Below the pieces are notes generated by a model, which saw only the letters and a program-made list of their open reading frames with translations, had not been told where the DNA came from and did not search any database. The translations under genes were made by a program, and so were the position numbers. 64,000 bases of DNA from Natronosalvus amylolyticus (GTDB taxonomy: Archaea > Halobacteriota > Halobacteria > Halobacteriales > Natrialbaceae): positions 310,001 through 374,000 of the forward strand of contig NZ_CP101156.1 in the NCBI RefSeq assembly GCF_024298845.1. The letters run 5' to 3'. Shown here in pieces: positions 44,906 through 53,027 of the stretch; the stretch's first letter is position 1; each line of letters starts with the position of its first letter.

Positions 44906-45898
44906 ATGGTCACGTTTTGCTCCGGAGGGACCGGCACACCGAAGCTCCTCGACGGTGCGGGGGCGGTGTTTTCGCCGGAGGAAATAACGGTCGTTGCAAA
45001 CACCGGGGACGACATCGAACTCGGTGGTCTTTTCGTCTCTCCTGACGTCGACACGCTGCTCTTTCAGGGCGGTGGCGTCCTCGACCGCGAGAAGTGGTGG
45101 GGAATCAGAGGCGACACCCATCGAACGAACACGGCGTTGCACGATATCGCCAAGGCAGCGGGCCTCGAGACCGGGCCACAGTACCTCCCGGAAGAGAAAC
45201 AAACGGACGGGCGACGATTAGCTCGCTGGCGACGCTTTTCGGGCGTTGGCGAGTTCATGACGATCGGTGACCGTGACCGGGCGGTACATCTCACCAGGAC
45301 CAGCCTGCTCGATCAGGGGCACACACTGACTGAGGTAACCGAGACGCTCGCTGACGCATTCGGTGTCAGTATCGAACTCCTTCCGATGAGCAATGACCCG
45401 GTAGCCAGCCTCATCCATACCGAAGACGGCCTGATGCATTTTCAGGAGTACTGGATCGCCAATCGTGGCGATCCAACGGTGACGAACGTCGAATTCCGCG
45501 GTTCGTCCGCCGCCAAGCCGGCTCCGGGCGTGCTCGAGGCGCTGTCGGAGACGGTTATCATCGGTCCGTCCAACCCGGTTACGAGCATCGGACCACTGCT
45601 CTCGCTTCCCGGTGTTGCGAAGGCATTGATGGAGACGACGGTGATTGCCGTCTCGCCGTTCGTCGGCTCGAAGGCGTTTTCGGGACCTGCAGGCGACCTC
45701 ATGGCCGCCGTGGGGGCCCAACCGAGTACGGCGGGGCTGGCGACGGCCTATCCCTTCGCCGACGCGTTCGTCATCGACAGACAAGACGACACCACCTTCG
45801 ACCGACCGACGATTCAGACCGACATCTCCCTCGATTCGAGAGAGGACGCCGCTCGCGTGATCAAAGCCATCGACGAGGCGCGGGCACTCGTCGCCTGA
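44906..45898 (+). CDS. cofD: 2-phospho-L-lactate (or phosphoenolpyruvate) transferase, coenzyme F420 synthesis
   Basis: 330 residues. [20 protein letters not shown] is the nucleotide-binding N-terminus of CofD, followed by [19 protein letters not shown] and [15 protein letters not shown]. It transfers a phospholactyl-type group from the guanosine-diphosphate intermediate to the deazaflavin Fo, the step that makes F420-0. Haloarchaea contain F420. The next gene starts five bases later, encoding a Dus-like protein, and the two are surely cotranscribed. Confidence 0.95.
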   Translation: MVTFCSGGTGTPKLLDGAGAVFSPEEITVVANTGDDIELGGLFVSPDVDTLLFQGGGVLDREKWWGIRGDTHRTNTALHDIAKAAGLETGPQYLPEEKQTDGRRLARWRRFSGVGEFMTIGDRDRAVHLTRTSLLDQGHTLTEVTETLADAFGVSIELLPMSNDPVASLIHTEDGLMHFQEYWIANRGDPTVTNVEFRGSSAAKPAPGVLEALSETVIIGPSNPVTSIGPLLSLPGVAKALMETTVIAVSPFVGSKAFSGPAGDLMAAVGAQPSTAGLATAYPFADAFVIDRQDDTTFDRPTIQTDISLDSREDAARVIKAIDEARALVA

Positions 45899-45903
45899 CC
45901 CCA

Positions 45904-46644
45904 ATGTTTTCACCACCACTCGCGCTCGCGAGCCTCAGCGGTCAGTCGGACGCCGACTGGGCTCGAGCGGGTGCCGACTGGGCCGGTTGTGCCGTTCTCG
46001 GCGGAATCGCCCTCGACCAGCCGTCCAGAGAAGCCGCCCGCGCACTGGTCGCCCGCGACCGGACGGAGTTCCTCCCGGATGACCCCTTTGCCTTCGTCGA
46101 CGACCAGTTAGCCCGCCTCGAGGGGGTACCGATCCAGGCGGCGTTCAACGTCAGGAGCGCCAGCGTCGACCCTATCAGACGGGTCGCTCGAATTTGCCGT
46201 GACCGGAACGCACTGCTGGAGATCAACGCTCACTGTCGTCAGCCCGAACTGTGTGCGGCTGGCTGTGGCGAAACGTTGCTTGCCGACAGCGAGCGCCTCT
46301 GCAGATACGTCGAGGCAGCCGACACCACTGGCGTGACCGTCGGCGTAAAAGTCCGGGCCGAAGTCCCGGACGTCTCCCTGTCTTCGCTCTGTCCCAGACT
46401 CGAGGCCGCGGGCGCATCGTTCGTCCACGTCGACGCGATGGACTCCGAAGCCGTTATCGAAGAAATCGTCGACAGCTGCGAGCTGTTCGTCATCGCGAAC
46501 AACGGCGTGCGAGACGGGGCGAGCGTTCGCACCTACCTCGAGTACGGAGCCGACGCCGTCAGCGTCGGTCGACCGAGCGATAATCCGGTCGTCCTCGAGC
46601 GCGTGGCTCGAGCGCTCGAGAGCGAGTTCGTGACAAGGTGGTAG
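45904..46644 (+). CDS. Dus-like flavin TIM-barrel protein coupled to cofD
   Basis: 246 residues. The sequence resembles a shortened tRNA-dihydrouridine synthase barrel: IQAAFNVRSASVDPI, NALLEINAHCRQPELC with a following AAGCGETLL, VGVKVRAEVPDVSL and VIANNGVRDG (FMN phosphate region). The Cys cluster C-R-Q-P-E-x-C-x2-G-C-G is unlike true Dus enzymes, which have a single catalytic Cys, and lacks the C-terminal tRNA-binding helix domain. The five-base gap to cofD points to a role linked to F420 rather than tRNA modification; this is inference. Confidence 0.75.
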   Translation: MFSPPLALASLSGQSDADWARAGADWAGCAVLGGIALDQPSREAARALVARDRTEFLPDDPFAFVDDQLARLEGVPIQAAFNVRSASVDPIRRVARICRDRNALLEINAHCRQPELCAAGCGETLLADSERLCRYVEAADTTGVTVGVKVRAEVPDVSLSSLCPRLEAAGASFVHVDAMDSEAVIEEIVDSCELFVIANNGVRDGASVRTYLEYGADAVSVGRPSDNPVVLERVARALESEFVTRW

Positions 46645-46660
46645 GGAACGAAATCGCCAG

Positions 46661-47491
46661 TCAGAGCTGTCGATACGGGCCCAGGCGCGTCCCGTCGAGC
46701 AAATAGGCCTCCGTGTTCGCGAACCCCTCGGGAAAGAACGGGGCGAGAAACGACTGCCCCTCGAGATTCGTCCAGGTGCCGCCGACGAGGTCGTTGAACG
46801 CCGGGACGACGACGACCTCGGGCGGGTCGGTTTCACCGTCGAGCCACCCCATCCCCTGGTATTCTTTGCGTTTTCGAAAGGGACCCGGGTCGAGTTTCCC
46901 GCGGAGCCATACCCGTTCGATACGCGCGCCACCGACCTCGTCTTCGAGACGAACGCACGGGTGCTCGTGTCCGAGACAGACGGTGGCCGCCCCGAGAACT
47001 GATCGGTCGGGCCAGGTATGGCCGTGACAGCAGCCGAGTCCGTCGAGCCGGATCCCCGTTCCGTCGGTGATCTGGATGTGGGTGCCACCGATCCGTCGCT
47101 CGAGTTCGCCGTTTTCGCTCTTCTCAGCCTCGACATCACCCTCGAGCCATCGCTCGATGGCACCGTCGTGGTTGCCTCGTACCAACGTCACCTCGACGCC
47201 ACGGGGGAGCGATTCGAACAGCACCTCGAGTTCACCCCGCTCGGCCCCGCCCGGGTCGCCGATCGAGTGCATGAGGTCTCCAAGGACAATGAGGCGGTCG
47301 ACCCCGGTTCGTTCGAGCAACGAACACAATCGCTCTCGTCGGTTTATGGCCCGGCTCGGCACCTCGACACCACGCTCCTGACGCAAGCCAACCTCGTATC
47401 CTGCGTGGTAATCAGCGATAACGAGCGCTCGCTCTGCCTCGAGTGTTACCACGGCTGCCGGTTCGTCGGGAATCGGCTCGAGGGTGGCCAT
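46661..47491 (-). CDS. rpe: RPA-associated phosphoesterase (metallophosphoesterase)
   Basis: 276 residues from the ATG at 47491, five bases after the rpap1 stop. Calcineurin-like motifs: VIADYHAGYE (D-x-H), LVLGDL within DRLIVLGDLMHSIGD (GD), VRGNHDG (GNHD) and CCHGHTW / CLGHEHP (two GH-type ligands). This matches the phosphoesterase encoded third in the haloarchaeal rpa1-rpap1-rpe operon. The substrate is unproven; nucleic-acid ends or nucleotides are the reasonable candidates given RPA context. Confidence 0.9.
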   Translation of the reverse strand: MATLEPIPDEPAAVVTLEAERALVIADYHAGYEVGLRQERGVEVPSRAINRRERLCSLLERTGVDRLIVLGDLMHSIGDPGGAERGELEVLFESLPRGVEVTLVRGNHDGAIERWLEGDVEAEKSENGELERRIGGTHIQITDGTGIRLDGLGCCHGHTWPDRSVLGAATVCLGHEHPCVRLEDEVGGARIERVWLRGKLDPGPFRKRKEYQGMGWLDGETDPPEVVVVPAFNDLVGGTWTNLEGQSFLAPFFPEGFANTEAYLLDGTRLGPYRQL

Positions 47492-47496
47492 CGCGG

Positions 47497-49125
47497 TTAG
47501 ATGGCTTTCAGCGTCTCGTCTCCTGGTTCGTAACACTGGCCGCCCATGAGCGCATCCTGAATCGCCTCCTCGACGGCATCGGCGTCGGCACCCGCTTCCT
47601 CGACGACAGCGTCGATAACTGCCTGGCGATCCGCACCGTCGCCGTCGTCCAGGTCACGCATGGTTTCGACGGCCAGTGACTCGAGGTCGACGTCTGCGGT
47701 CGTTTCCTCGGCCTCCTCAGCTTCGGCCGCTTCGTCGTCGATATCCGTTGGCTCGTCGTCGGCCGCTCCGGTTGCCTCTTCTTCGGCCGCCTCTTCAGTC
47801 GTGTCGCTCGCTTCGTCCTCGATGGCCGTCTCCGTCTCGGGCACGTCGATATCGGCTTCGCCCGGCTCTTCGACTTCGTCACCGGTGGCGAAGTCGGTGC
47901 CAAACTCGGCCTCGAGTTCGGCCCGCTCTTCGTCGTCCATCTCGTACATTCCGGCGGCAACGTCTTCGGAATCCTCCGTCGCTGGTGCGTCCGCTGCACC
48001 CTCGGTATCGGCCCCACCGGCGTCGAAGTCACCGAGGGTATCGTCGCTGTCGGTGTCCGTCACGTCGTCCACCGGGTCGTCGCCTGGGGCATCGAAATCG
48101 CCGAGATCGTCGGTCGATTCAGGCGTTTCCGTTGTCGCCGTCTCCGCCGAACTCGAGGGTCTGTCCTCGGTATCCTCGGCCAGCGGTTCGGTGTCCTCAG
48201 CCGACGGTTCGCTGTCATCCGTCGTCGTAGCGACCGGTTCCTCGAGTTCCGCTTCGGCTTCAGCCGTCGCCTGGGAGGCTGTCGATGGGGCCTCGGTCGA
48301 CGTCTCTGCCACCCCCATCGTGTCCCCTGTCGATACCGCATCGGCCGGAGCCTCGAGCGACCCATCCACCTCGAGGTCCAGGTCGACCAGTTCGGCAGCG
48401 AGCGATGCAAGCGACGGAGCGGTTTCGCTCGAGCCGTTCGGTCGCCGGCCGAGTCCTCGAACTTCATCACGCTCGCCAGCAACGACTCGCGCGCTATCTA
48501 GCGCGAGATCGCGGATGCTCTCCAGATACGCGGCGGTGGTTCCGTAATGCTCGAGGGCCAGTGGAATACCTGTGGCCAACCCGCGTTCGACACCGGCCTC
48601 GAGTAAGGCTTCCTCGAGTGCGTCGTCATCGAGTGTTGGGGCGATATCGGCTGCCGCCGCCATCGTCCCGGCACGCTCGAGGGTCTGTTCGGCCGCCGAG
48701 ACGACCCAGCGCTCTCGCGTGTCTGCATCGACCAGGGCGAGGCTTTCGGGTCGTATCGAGGTGTAGACGACCTCAGAATCCTCGGGCTGGTAGGTTCGGG
48801 CTTTCCCCGTCACGGCGACGAACGCGGGCGGGTCGGTTCGCTCGAGGAACGCAAGCGCCTCCGGCTGATACTGGCCAGCGTACACGACAAATGCGCCCGT
48901 CGGGTCGACGATGCGGGCTCGAAGCATCTCCTCGTTGACCGACGTCACTTCGGTCAGCGCACCGACGACGAACACACGGTTGAGTCTGGCCCCAGTCGGC
49001 GTAATCACGTAGTTCGGTGCCCGTTCTTCGTCGCTTTCGGAGTACGAGAGGGTTGCGTCGTCAAATTCGGCTGCAAACAGCCGATAGGCGACCTCTCGTC
49101 CCGGGATTTCCTCCTCTGCGCTCAT
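47497..49125 (-). CDS. rpap1: RPA-associated protein (RpaP) with long acidic linker
   Basis: 542 residues. The N-terminal ~215 residues form an OB-fold plus helical region (RLFAAEFDDATLSY, RLNRVFVVGALTEVTSVNEE, FVVYAGQYQPEAL). Residues about 230-478 are an extremely acidic, Ser/Thr/Ala-rich, presumably disordered linker, in which LGDFDA occurs twice (341-346 and 364-369). The last ~60 residues look like a winged-helix-type domain. RpaP proteins associate with their cognate RPA in haloarchaea. The gene overlaps rpa1 by four bases. Confidence 0.92.
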   Translation of the reverse strand: MSAEEEIPGREVAYRLFAAEFDDATLSYSESDEERAPNYVITPTGARLNRVFVVGALTEVTSVNEEMLRARIVDPTGAFVVYAGQYQPEALAFLERTDPPAFVAVTGKARTYQPEDSEVVYTSIRPESLALVDADTRERWVVSAAEQTLERAGTMAAAADIAPTLDDDALEEALLEAGVERGLATGIPLALEHYGTTAAYLESIRDLALDSARVVAGERDEVRGLGRRPNGSSETAPSLASLAAELVDLDLEVDGSLEAPADAVSTGDTMGVAETSTEAPSTASQATAEAEAELEEPVATTTDDSEPSAEDTEPLAEDTEDRPSSSAETATTETPESTDDLGDFDAPGDDPVDDVTDTDSDDTLGDFDAGGADTEGAADAPATEDSEDVAAGMYEMDDEERAELEAEFGTDFATGDEVEEPGEADIDVPETETAIEDEASDTTEEAAEEEATGAADDEPTDIDDEAAEAEEAEETTADVDLESLAVETMRDLDDGDGADRQAVIDAVVEEAGADADAVEEAIQDALMGGQCYEPGDETLKAI

Positions 49126-50414
49126 GCTTCTACCTCCTGGCCCTCGAATGTCCCAAGCAGTTCCCTCGCGCGGTCTGCAGGCGAGTCATCACTCTCCTCG
49201 AAGTGACTCGCATCGAGGTTCGCGCCGTACTCGTCGATCGAGAGGTGGCCACGGACGCGATACTCGGTGCCGACGATTCGCGAACGAATCGTATCGGCCA
49301 CCGCTTCCTGATCCATGGCGTCTCGAGCCTCCTCTTTGGCGTCTTCGACGTCGCCGCCGTACACCGCCTCGGTGAGTTCGTCGTCGAGAATCGCGGTCAC
49401 GGCTCCGGTTCCGTCGTCGAGGATGGCTTTCACTCGGAGGTCGTCGATGCCGTCGACAGAACCGTGCGTTCGACACTGGCCTTTCTGGATCACGCGGTTA
49501 CACTCCGGACAGCGCTGAATCAAACCGGAGCCGTCTCTGACCGCAAGCAGATTTCCGACGAGTTCGACGTCGTACATCCCGCCGCTCGCGATGGCGTCGC
49601 CGATGCCGAGCCTCGGTGCGTCAGTGCCGACGTCGATACTCCGTTCGAGAGTCGTCACCGTCGAGAATTCGGAGACGTTCACTTCGGGGACGCCACGGAA
49701 TTCTCGCACGTAGGCGTTCTCGATACGAACCGAAGTACCCGCCTCGATTTCGGGGGCCGGATCCCAGTTCGTAAACGGCAGACGGCCACTCTCGTCGCCG
49801 AACACGCCGCTGAGAATCGTCGTCTCGCCATCACGGCCGTCGATCGTTCGTTCCTCACACTCGAGAACTTGGACCTCGACGGCTTTCGCCCGGTCACCCG
49901 TCCGGAGACTCGCAAGATCGGCTTCCCCGCCGACTTCGTAGGGAATATCGAGTGTTTCCTCGAGTTTCGACAACGAGGTGCTCTCCCCGAGGTTGAGTTC
50001 GGGTTGCCCGTCCCACTCGCGGACGCCGGCGTTGCCCGCCGTGATCGTATCGCCGGGGACCAGTCCAAAGTCTTCCCAGGCGGTAAAGTCGATAACGCCG
50101 GTGTCGTCGGCGAGTTCGCCCTCGACGATTTCCTGGTCTGATCCCTGGTAACGAATCGAACGCTTGCCAGCCGTCAGGACGCGAGCGGTCACCGTCACCG
50201 AGCCGTCATCGGGCGTAATGTCGGCGATGTCCCTCGCTTTGGGGGCGCCGCCACCACCGCCGCTCGAGCCGTCGCCGTACTTACGCCGAAGACTCTGTGT
50301 CGCTTCATCGAGTGGGACGGAGTACTCGAGTAAATTCTCCAGGTCTGCTTTGACCTCCTCTTTGTCAACACCGAGATCGGAGGCAAGATCCTCGGCATGG
50401 GTATCGATATCCAT
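49122..50414 (-). CDS. rpa1: replication protein A, single-stranded DNA-binding
   Basis: 430 residues from the ATG at 50414. After a helical N-terminus (1-45) and a Gly-rich linker come three OB-folds (about 64-155, 170-260, 278-420), the last containing a zinc finger C302-x2-C305-x8-C314-x2-H317. This is the architecture of haloarchaeal Rpa1. It coats single-stranded DNA in replication and repair. It leads the rpa1-rpap1-rpe operon, and is divergent from the riboflavin-pathway reductase with 78 bases between starts. Confidence 0.94.
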   Translation of the reverse strand: MDIDTHAEDLASDLGVDKEEVKADLENLLEYSVPLDEATQSLRRKYGDGSSGGGGGAPKARDIADITPDDGSVTVTARVLTAGKRSIRYQGSDQEIVEGELADDTGVIDFTAWEDFGLVPGDTITAGNAGVREWDGQPELNLGESTSLSKLEETLDIPYEVGGEADLASLRTGDRAKAVEVQVLECEERTIDGRDGETTILSGVFGDESGRLPFTNWDPAPEIEAGTSVRIENAYVREFRGVPEVNVSEFSTVTTLERSIDVGTDAPRLGIGDAIASGGMYDVELVGNLLAVRDGSGLIQRCPECNRVIQKGQCRTHGSVDGIDDLRVKAILDDGTGAVTAILDDELTEAVYGGDVEDAKEEARDAMDQEAVADTIRSRIVGTEYRVRGHLSIDEYGANLDASHFEESDDSPADRARELLGTFEGQEVEA

Positions 50415-50492
50415 CACTGGCCCTTCGTCCGGATGGGTAAAAAACGTTCGCGCAACGGAGGATTCTTTGGCCGCGCTCGCACACGGGCAGAT

Positions 50493-51155
50493 ATGCACGT
50501 CGTCGTCAACGCGGCCATGAGTGCGGATGGCAAACTGTCGAGTCGACGCCGCGAACAGGTCCGTATCAGTGGCGACGAAGATTTCGACCGTATGGACGCC
50601 CTTCGAGCGGCCAGCGACGCGGTCGTCGTCGGCGTCGGGACCGTGCTGGCGGACGACCCGCACCTGACGGTCAAAGACGAAGCGCGCTCGAGCGAACGGG
50701 TCGACGCTGGTGAGGCCCCCTGTCCCGCTCGAGTCGTCATCGATTCACGGGGACGGACACCCACTGAGGCCGCGATTCTCGACGGCACCGCCGAGACGTT
50801 CGTCTGTGTCAGCGAGGACGCGCCCACGAGCGCCCGTGAGCGACTCGGCGAGCGAGCCACGGTTATCACTGCCGGGAGCGGCCGCGTCTCGCTCGTCGAC
50901 GCCTTCGAAGGGCTCGAGCAGGCGGGTCTCGAGCGGTTGATGGTCGAAGGCGGCGGCGAACTCATCTTTTCACTGTTCGAAGCCGGTCTGGTCGACGAAC
51001 TGTGCGTATTCGTCGGCCCGCAGATCATCGGCGGTCGAGACGCCCCGACGCTGGCCGACGGCGACGGCTTCGTCGAGGATTTTCCCGCACTTACACTCGA
51101 GGCCGTCGAACGTCTCGATGATGGGGTCGTCCTTCGGTGGCAGGTTCGGTCCTGA
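50493..51155 (+). CDS. 2,5-diamino-6-(ribosylamino)pyrimidinone 5'-phosphate reductase, riboflavin pathway
   Basis: 220 residues from the ATG at 50493. HVVVNAAMSADGKLSSRRRE at the start, RISGDEDFDRMDALRAASDA and VVVGVGTVLADDPHLTVK, then LMVEGGGELIFSLF and GPQIIGGRDAPTLADG, follow the RibD C-terminal/DHFR-like reductase of archaea. It reduces the ribosyl side chain with NADPH in the archaeal order of riboflavin synthesis, feeding both flavins and the F420 chromophore. Not coupled to its neighbours. Confidence 0.92.
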   Translation: MHVVVNAAMSADGKLSSRRREQVRISGDEDFDRMDALRAASDAVVVGVGTVLADDPHLTVKDEARSSERVDAGEAPCPARVVIDSRGRTPTEAAILDGTAETFVCVSEDAPTSARERLGERATVITAGSGRVSLVDAFEGLEQAGLERLMVEGGGELIFSLFEAGLVDELCVFVGPQIIGGRDAPTLADGDGFVEDFPALTLEAVERLDDGVVLRWQVRS

Positions 51156-51274
51156 TCGATGTTCGCTGACAAGTACGCCCCTGATCGAGATTCGCCCCAG
51201 GAGAGTCGGGTTCGACGGCAGTGAGACGCCCGGAAACCGATACGTTATCTACCCTGCCTCGAACACTCGAGGGT

Positions 51275-51979
51275 ATGGTCCTCGAGCGAGTTCGCCCGAT
51301 TGCACGGTCGTATTTCGACGAGCGCGTGGCTCCCGCCCACGACTGGCACCACGTGAAACGCGTCGAGACGAACGCGAAGCGCCTCGTTCAGTCGCACTCG
51401 GAGGCGGACGAACAGACGGTGTTTCTGGCGGTCTTGCTCCACGACATCGGTCGCCCTGCTGAAGATGCCGGGACCGTCGACGACCACGCCGAGTGGGGTG
51501 CCCGTGAAGCCAGAACGATCCTCGAGGAACTGGAGGCCGACGTCGAATCGGAGCGAATCGATGCCGTCGCCCACTGCATTCGCGCCCACCGATTTTCGAA
51601 CGACGTCGAGCCGCGAACGCTCGAGGCCCGGATTCTCTCCGATGCCGACAATCTGGATGCGCTGGGCGCAATTGGCCTGGCACGGACGTTTTCGTACGGC
51701 GGCGAGCGTGGTACGACGATCTATGACTCCTCGTTGCCGCCCGAAGCCGACGGCTCGAGTGCCGGTAAAACGAGTGTCAATCACGTCCATAAGAAACTAC
51801 TCGCTTTGCCAGACCGGATGTACACCGAGGCTGGCCGGACGCTCGCAGAAGAGCGGTGTGCATTCATCGAATCGTTTCTCGAAACCCTCGAGGGTGAGGT
51901 TGGCAACCGTGGTGGAACCGCTGACGGGCGCGAACACGGTAGCGATGTCGAGGGTGGCCCAGCGCATAGCGATCGATAG
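51275..51979 (+). CDS. HD-domain phosphohydrolase
   Basis: 234 residues from the ATG at 51275 (a GTG at 51221 is a longer alternative). Metal-site motifs in order: HDWHHVKRVETNAKRL (H), VLLHDIGRP (HD), AHCIRAHRF, and ILSDADNLDALGAIG (D). The family includes YedJ-like phosphohydrolases acting on nucleotides. The C-terminal ~35 residues are polar and low-complexity. It is followed 43 bases later by a methyltransferase gene on the same strand. Confidence 0.9.
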   Translation: MVLERVRPIARSYFDERVAPAHDWHHVKRVETNAKRLVQSHSEADEQTVFLAVLLHDIGRPAEDAGTVDDHAEWGAREARTILEELEADVESERIDAVAHCIRAHRFSNDVEPRTLEARILSDADNLDALGAIGLARTFSYGGERGTTIYDSSLPPEADGSSAGKTSVNHVHKKLLALPDRMYTEAGRTLAEERCAFIESFLETLEGEVGNRGGTADGREHGSDVEGGPAHSDR

Positions 51980-52022
51980 CCGAACGACCACTGGTATATC
52001 CATCGACGGTGTTTGTCCAGCC

Positions 52023-52640
52023 GTGACAGCGGACGAACGCCAACGCTGGGAGTCGCGCTACGAGCGGACCGCGTTTCGCTCGCCGGAAGACCCGTCGCCG
52101 ATTCTCGAGGCGACCCTCGAGTCGGTAGAACCGGGGCGGGCGCTCGATATTGCAACGGGCCTCGGCCGAAACGCCCGATTGCTGGCAGATCGCGGGTGGA
52201 CGGTCGATGCCATCGACATTTCACGGACGGCCCTCGAGCGGGGGCGGTCCCGTTCTGCCAGGGAGCAACGTTCCGATTCGTCGTCGATCAACTGGATACT
52301 CGCCGACGTGGACACCTACTGCTTTCGAGCATCGCGGTACGACCTGATTACGATCAGTTTTTTCGATGCACGGACGCGATTGTCCGCGATTCTCGAGGCA
52401 CTTGCTCCGGGTGGGGTACTCGTGTACGAACACTATCTGCACTCGATCGATGCTGTGTGTGAGGACGACTCGAGCAATGTTGACCGGAAGGGTGGGCCTA
52501 GCGACCAGTACCGGTTCGCACCGAACGAGTTGCTCGAGGCCTGTTCTTCCCTTCGAATTCGGTTCTACGACGAACGTCCGGTTCGTGGGGAACGGCGGGT
52601 CGTACTCGTGGGTGAGCGCCTCGAGTCTGCTTCTGAGTGA
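52023..52640 (+). CDS. class I SAM-dependent methyltransferase
   Basis: 205 residues starting at a GTG; no ATG fits. SAM-binding motif I is ALDIATGLGRNARLLADRG, the acidic end of strand 2 is VDAIDIS, and motif IV-like YDLITISFFD and post-motif LAPGGVLVYEH are present, like the TehB/UbiE-type small-molecule methyltransferases. The substrate cannot be told. It may share a transcript with the HD-domain gene. Confidence 0.87.
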   Translation: MTADERQRWESRYERTAFRSPEDPSPILEATLESVEPGRALDIATGLGRNARLLADRGWTVDAIDISRTALERGRSRSAREQRSDSSSINWILADVDTYCFRASRYDLITISFFDARTRLSAILEALAPGGVLVYEHYLHSIDAVCEDDSSNVDRKGGPSDQYRFAPNELLEACSSLRIRFYDERPVRGERRVVLVGERLESASE

Positions 52641-52784
52641 CCGTCATCGTTCGATGTCACTGCACAGAGGCGTCAGCACACCGTTTCATAGGAATTCGTA
52701 GCCAGCCGGCGGTTTCGAAGGACGGCTGTCGACGCTGTGCCTCGGTTCTTCCTCGGTACCGATGAACGCCGACGATAATCCTAA

Positions 52785-52958
52785 TCAGTTCACACCGCGT
52801 ACCATCCCCCAGAACAGCGCGCCACCCAGTGTGAGGACGAAAAGCAGGATAGCGACCACGATGGCTGGCGACACGATCGGCCACAACAAGATGGCGATAA
52901 TGGCAATGAGGAGGCCGATTATCAGATTTAGTCGATACAAAATCGCATCGTCGGACAT
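52785..52958 (-). CDS. 57-residue membrane miniprotein
   Basis: An ATG at 52958 opens a frame of 57 codons ending in TGA at 52785. The product begins MSDDAILYRLNLIIGLLIAI and forms two hydrophobic helices separated by a Pro-containing turn (LLWPIVSPAIVVAILL), ending with GMVRGVN. Strong hydrophobicity with charge only at the ends, and synonymous codons typical of the genome, support it as a real gene although it is very short. Function unknown. Confidence 0.65.
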   Translation of the reverse strand: MSDDAILYRLNLIIGLLIAIIAILLWPIVSPAIVVAILLFVLTLGGALFWGMVRGVN

Positions 52959-53027
52959 GACAAATGCTGCTAGGTCGACATGTGAATAGCTTTGGACGGG
53001 ATTCGAGACCGAAAACGTACAAACCGA

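Noticed and set aside
47676-48547. Plus-strand Ser/Arg-rich frames and apparent low-complexity repeats opposite rpap1.
   Set aside because: They mirror the acidic Asp/Glu/Ala/Thr linker of RpaP1 on the minus strand and are not separate genes or DNA repeats.
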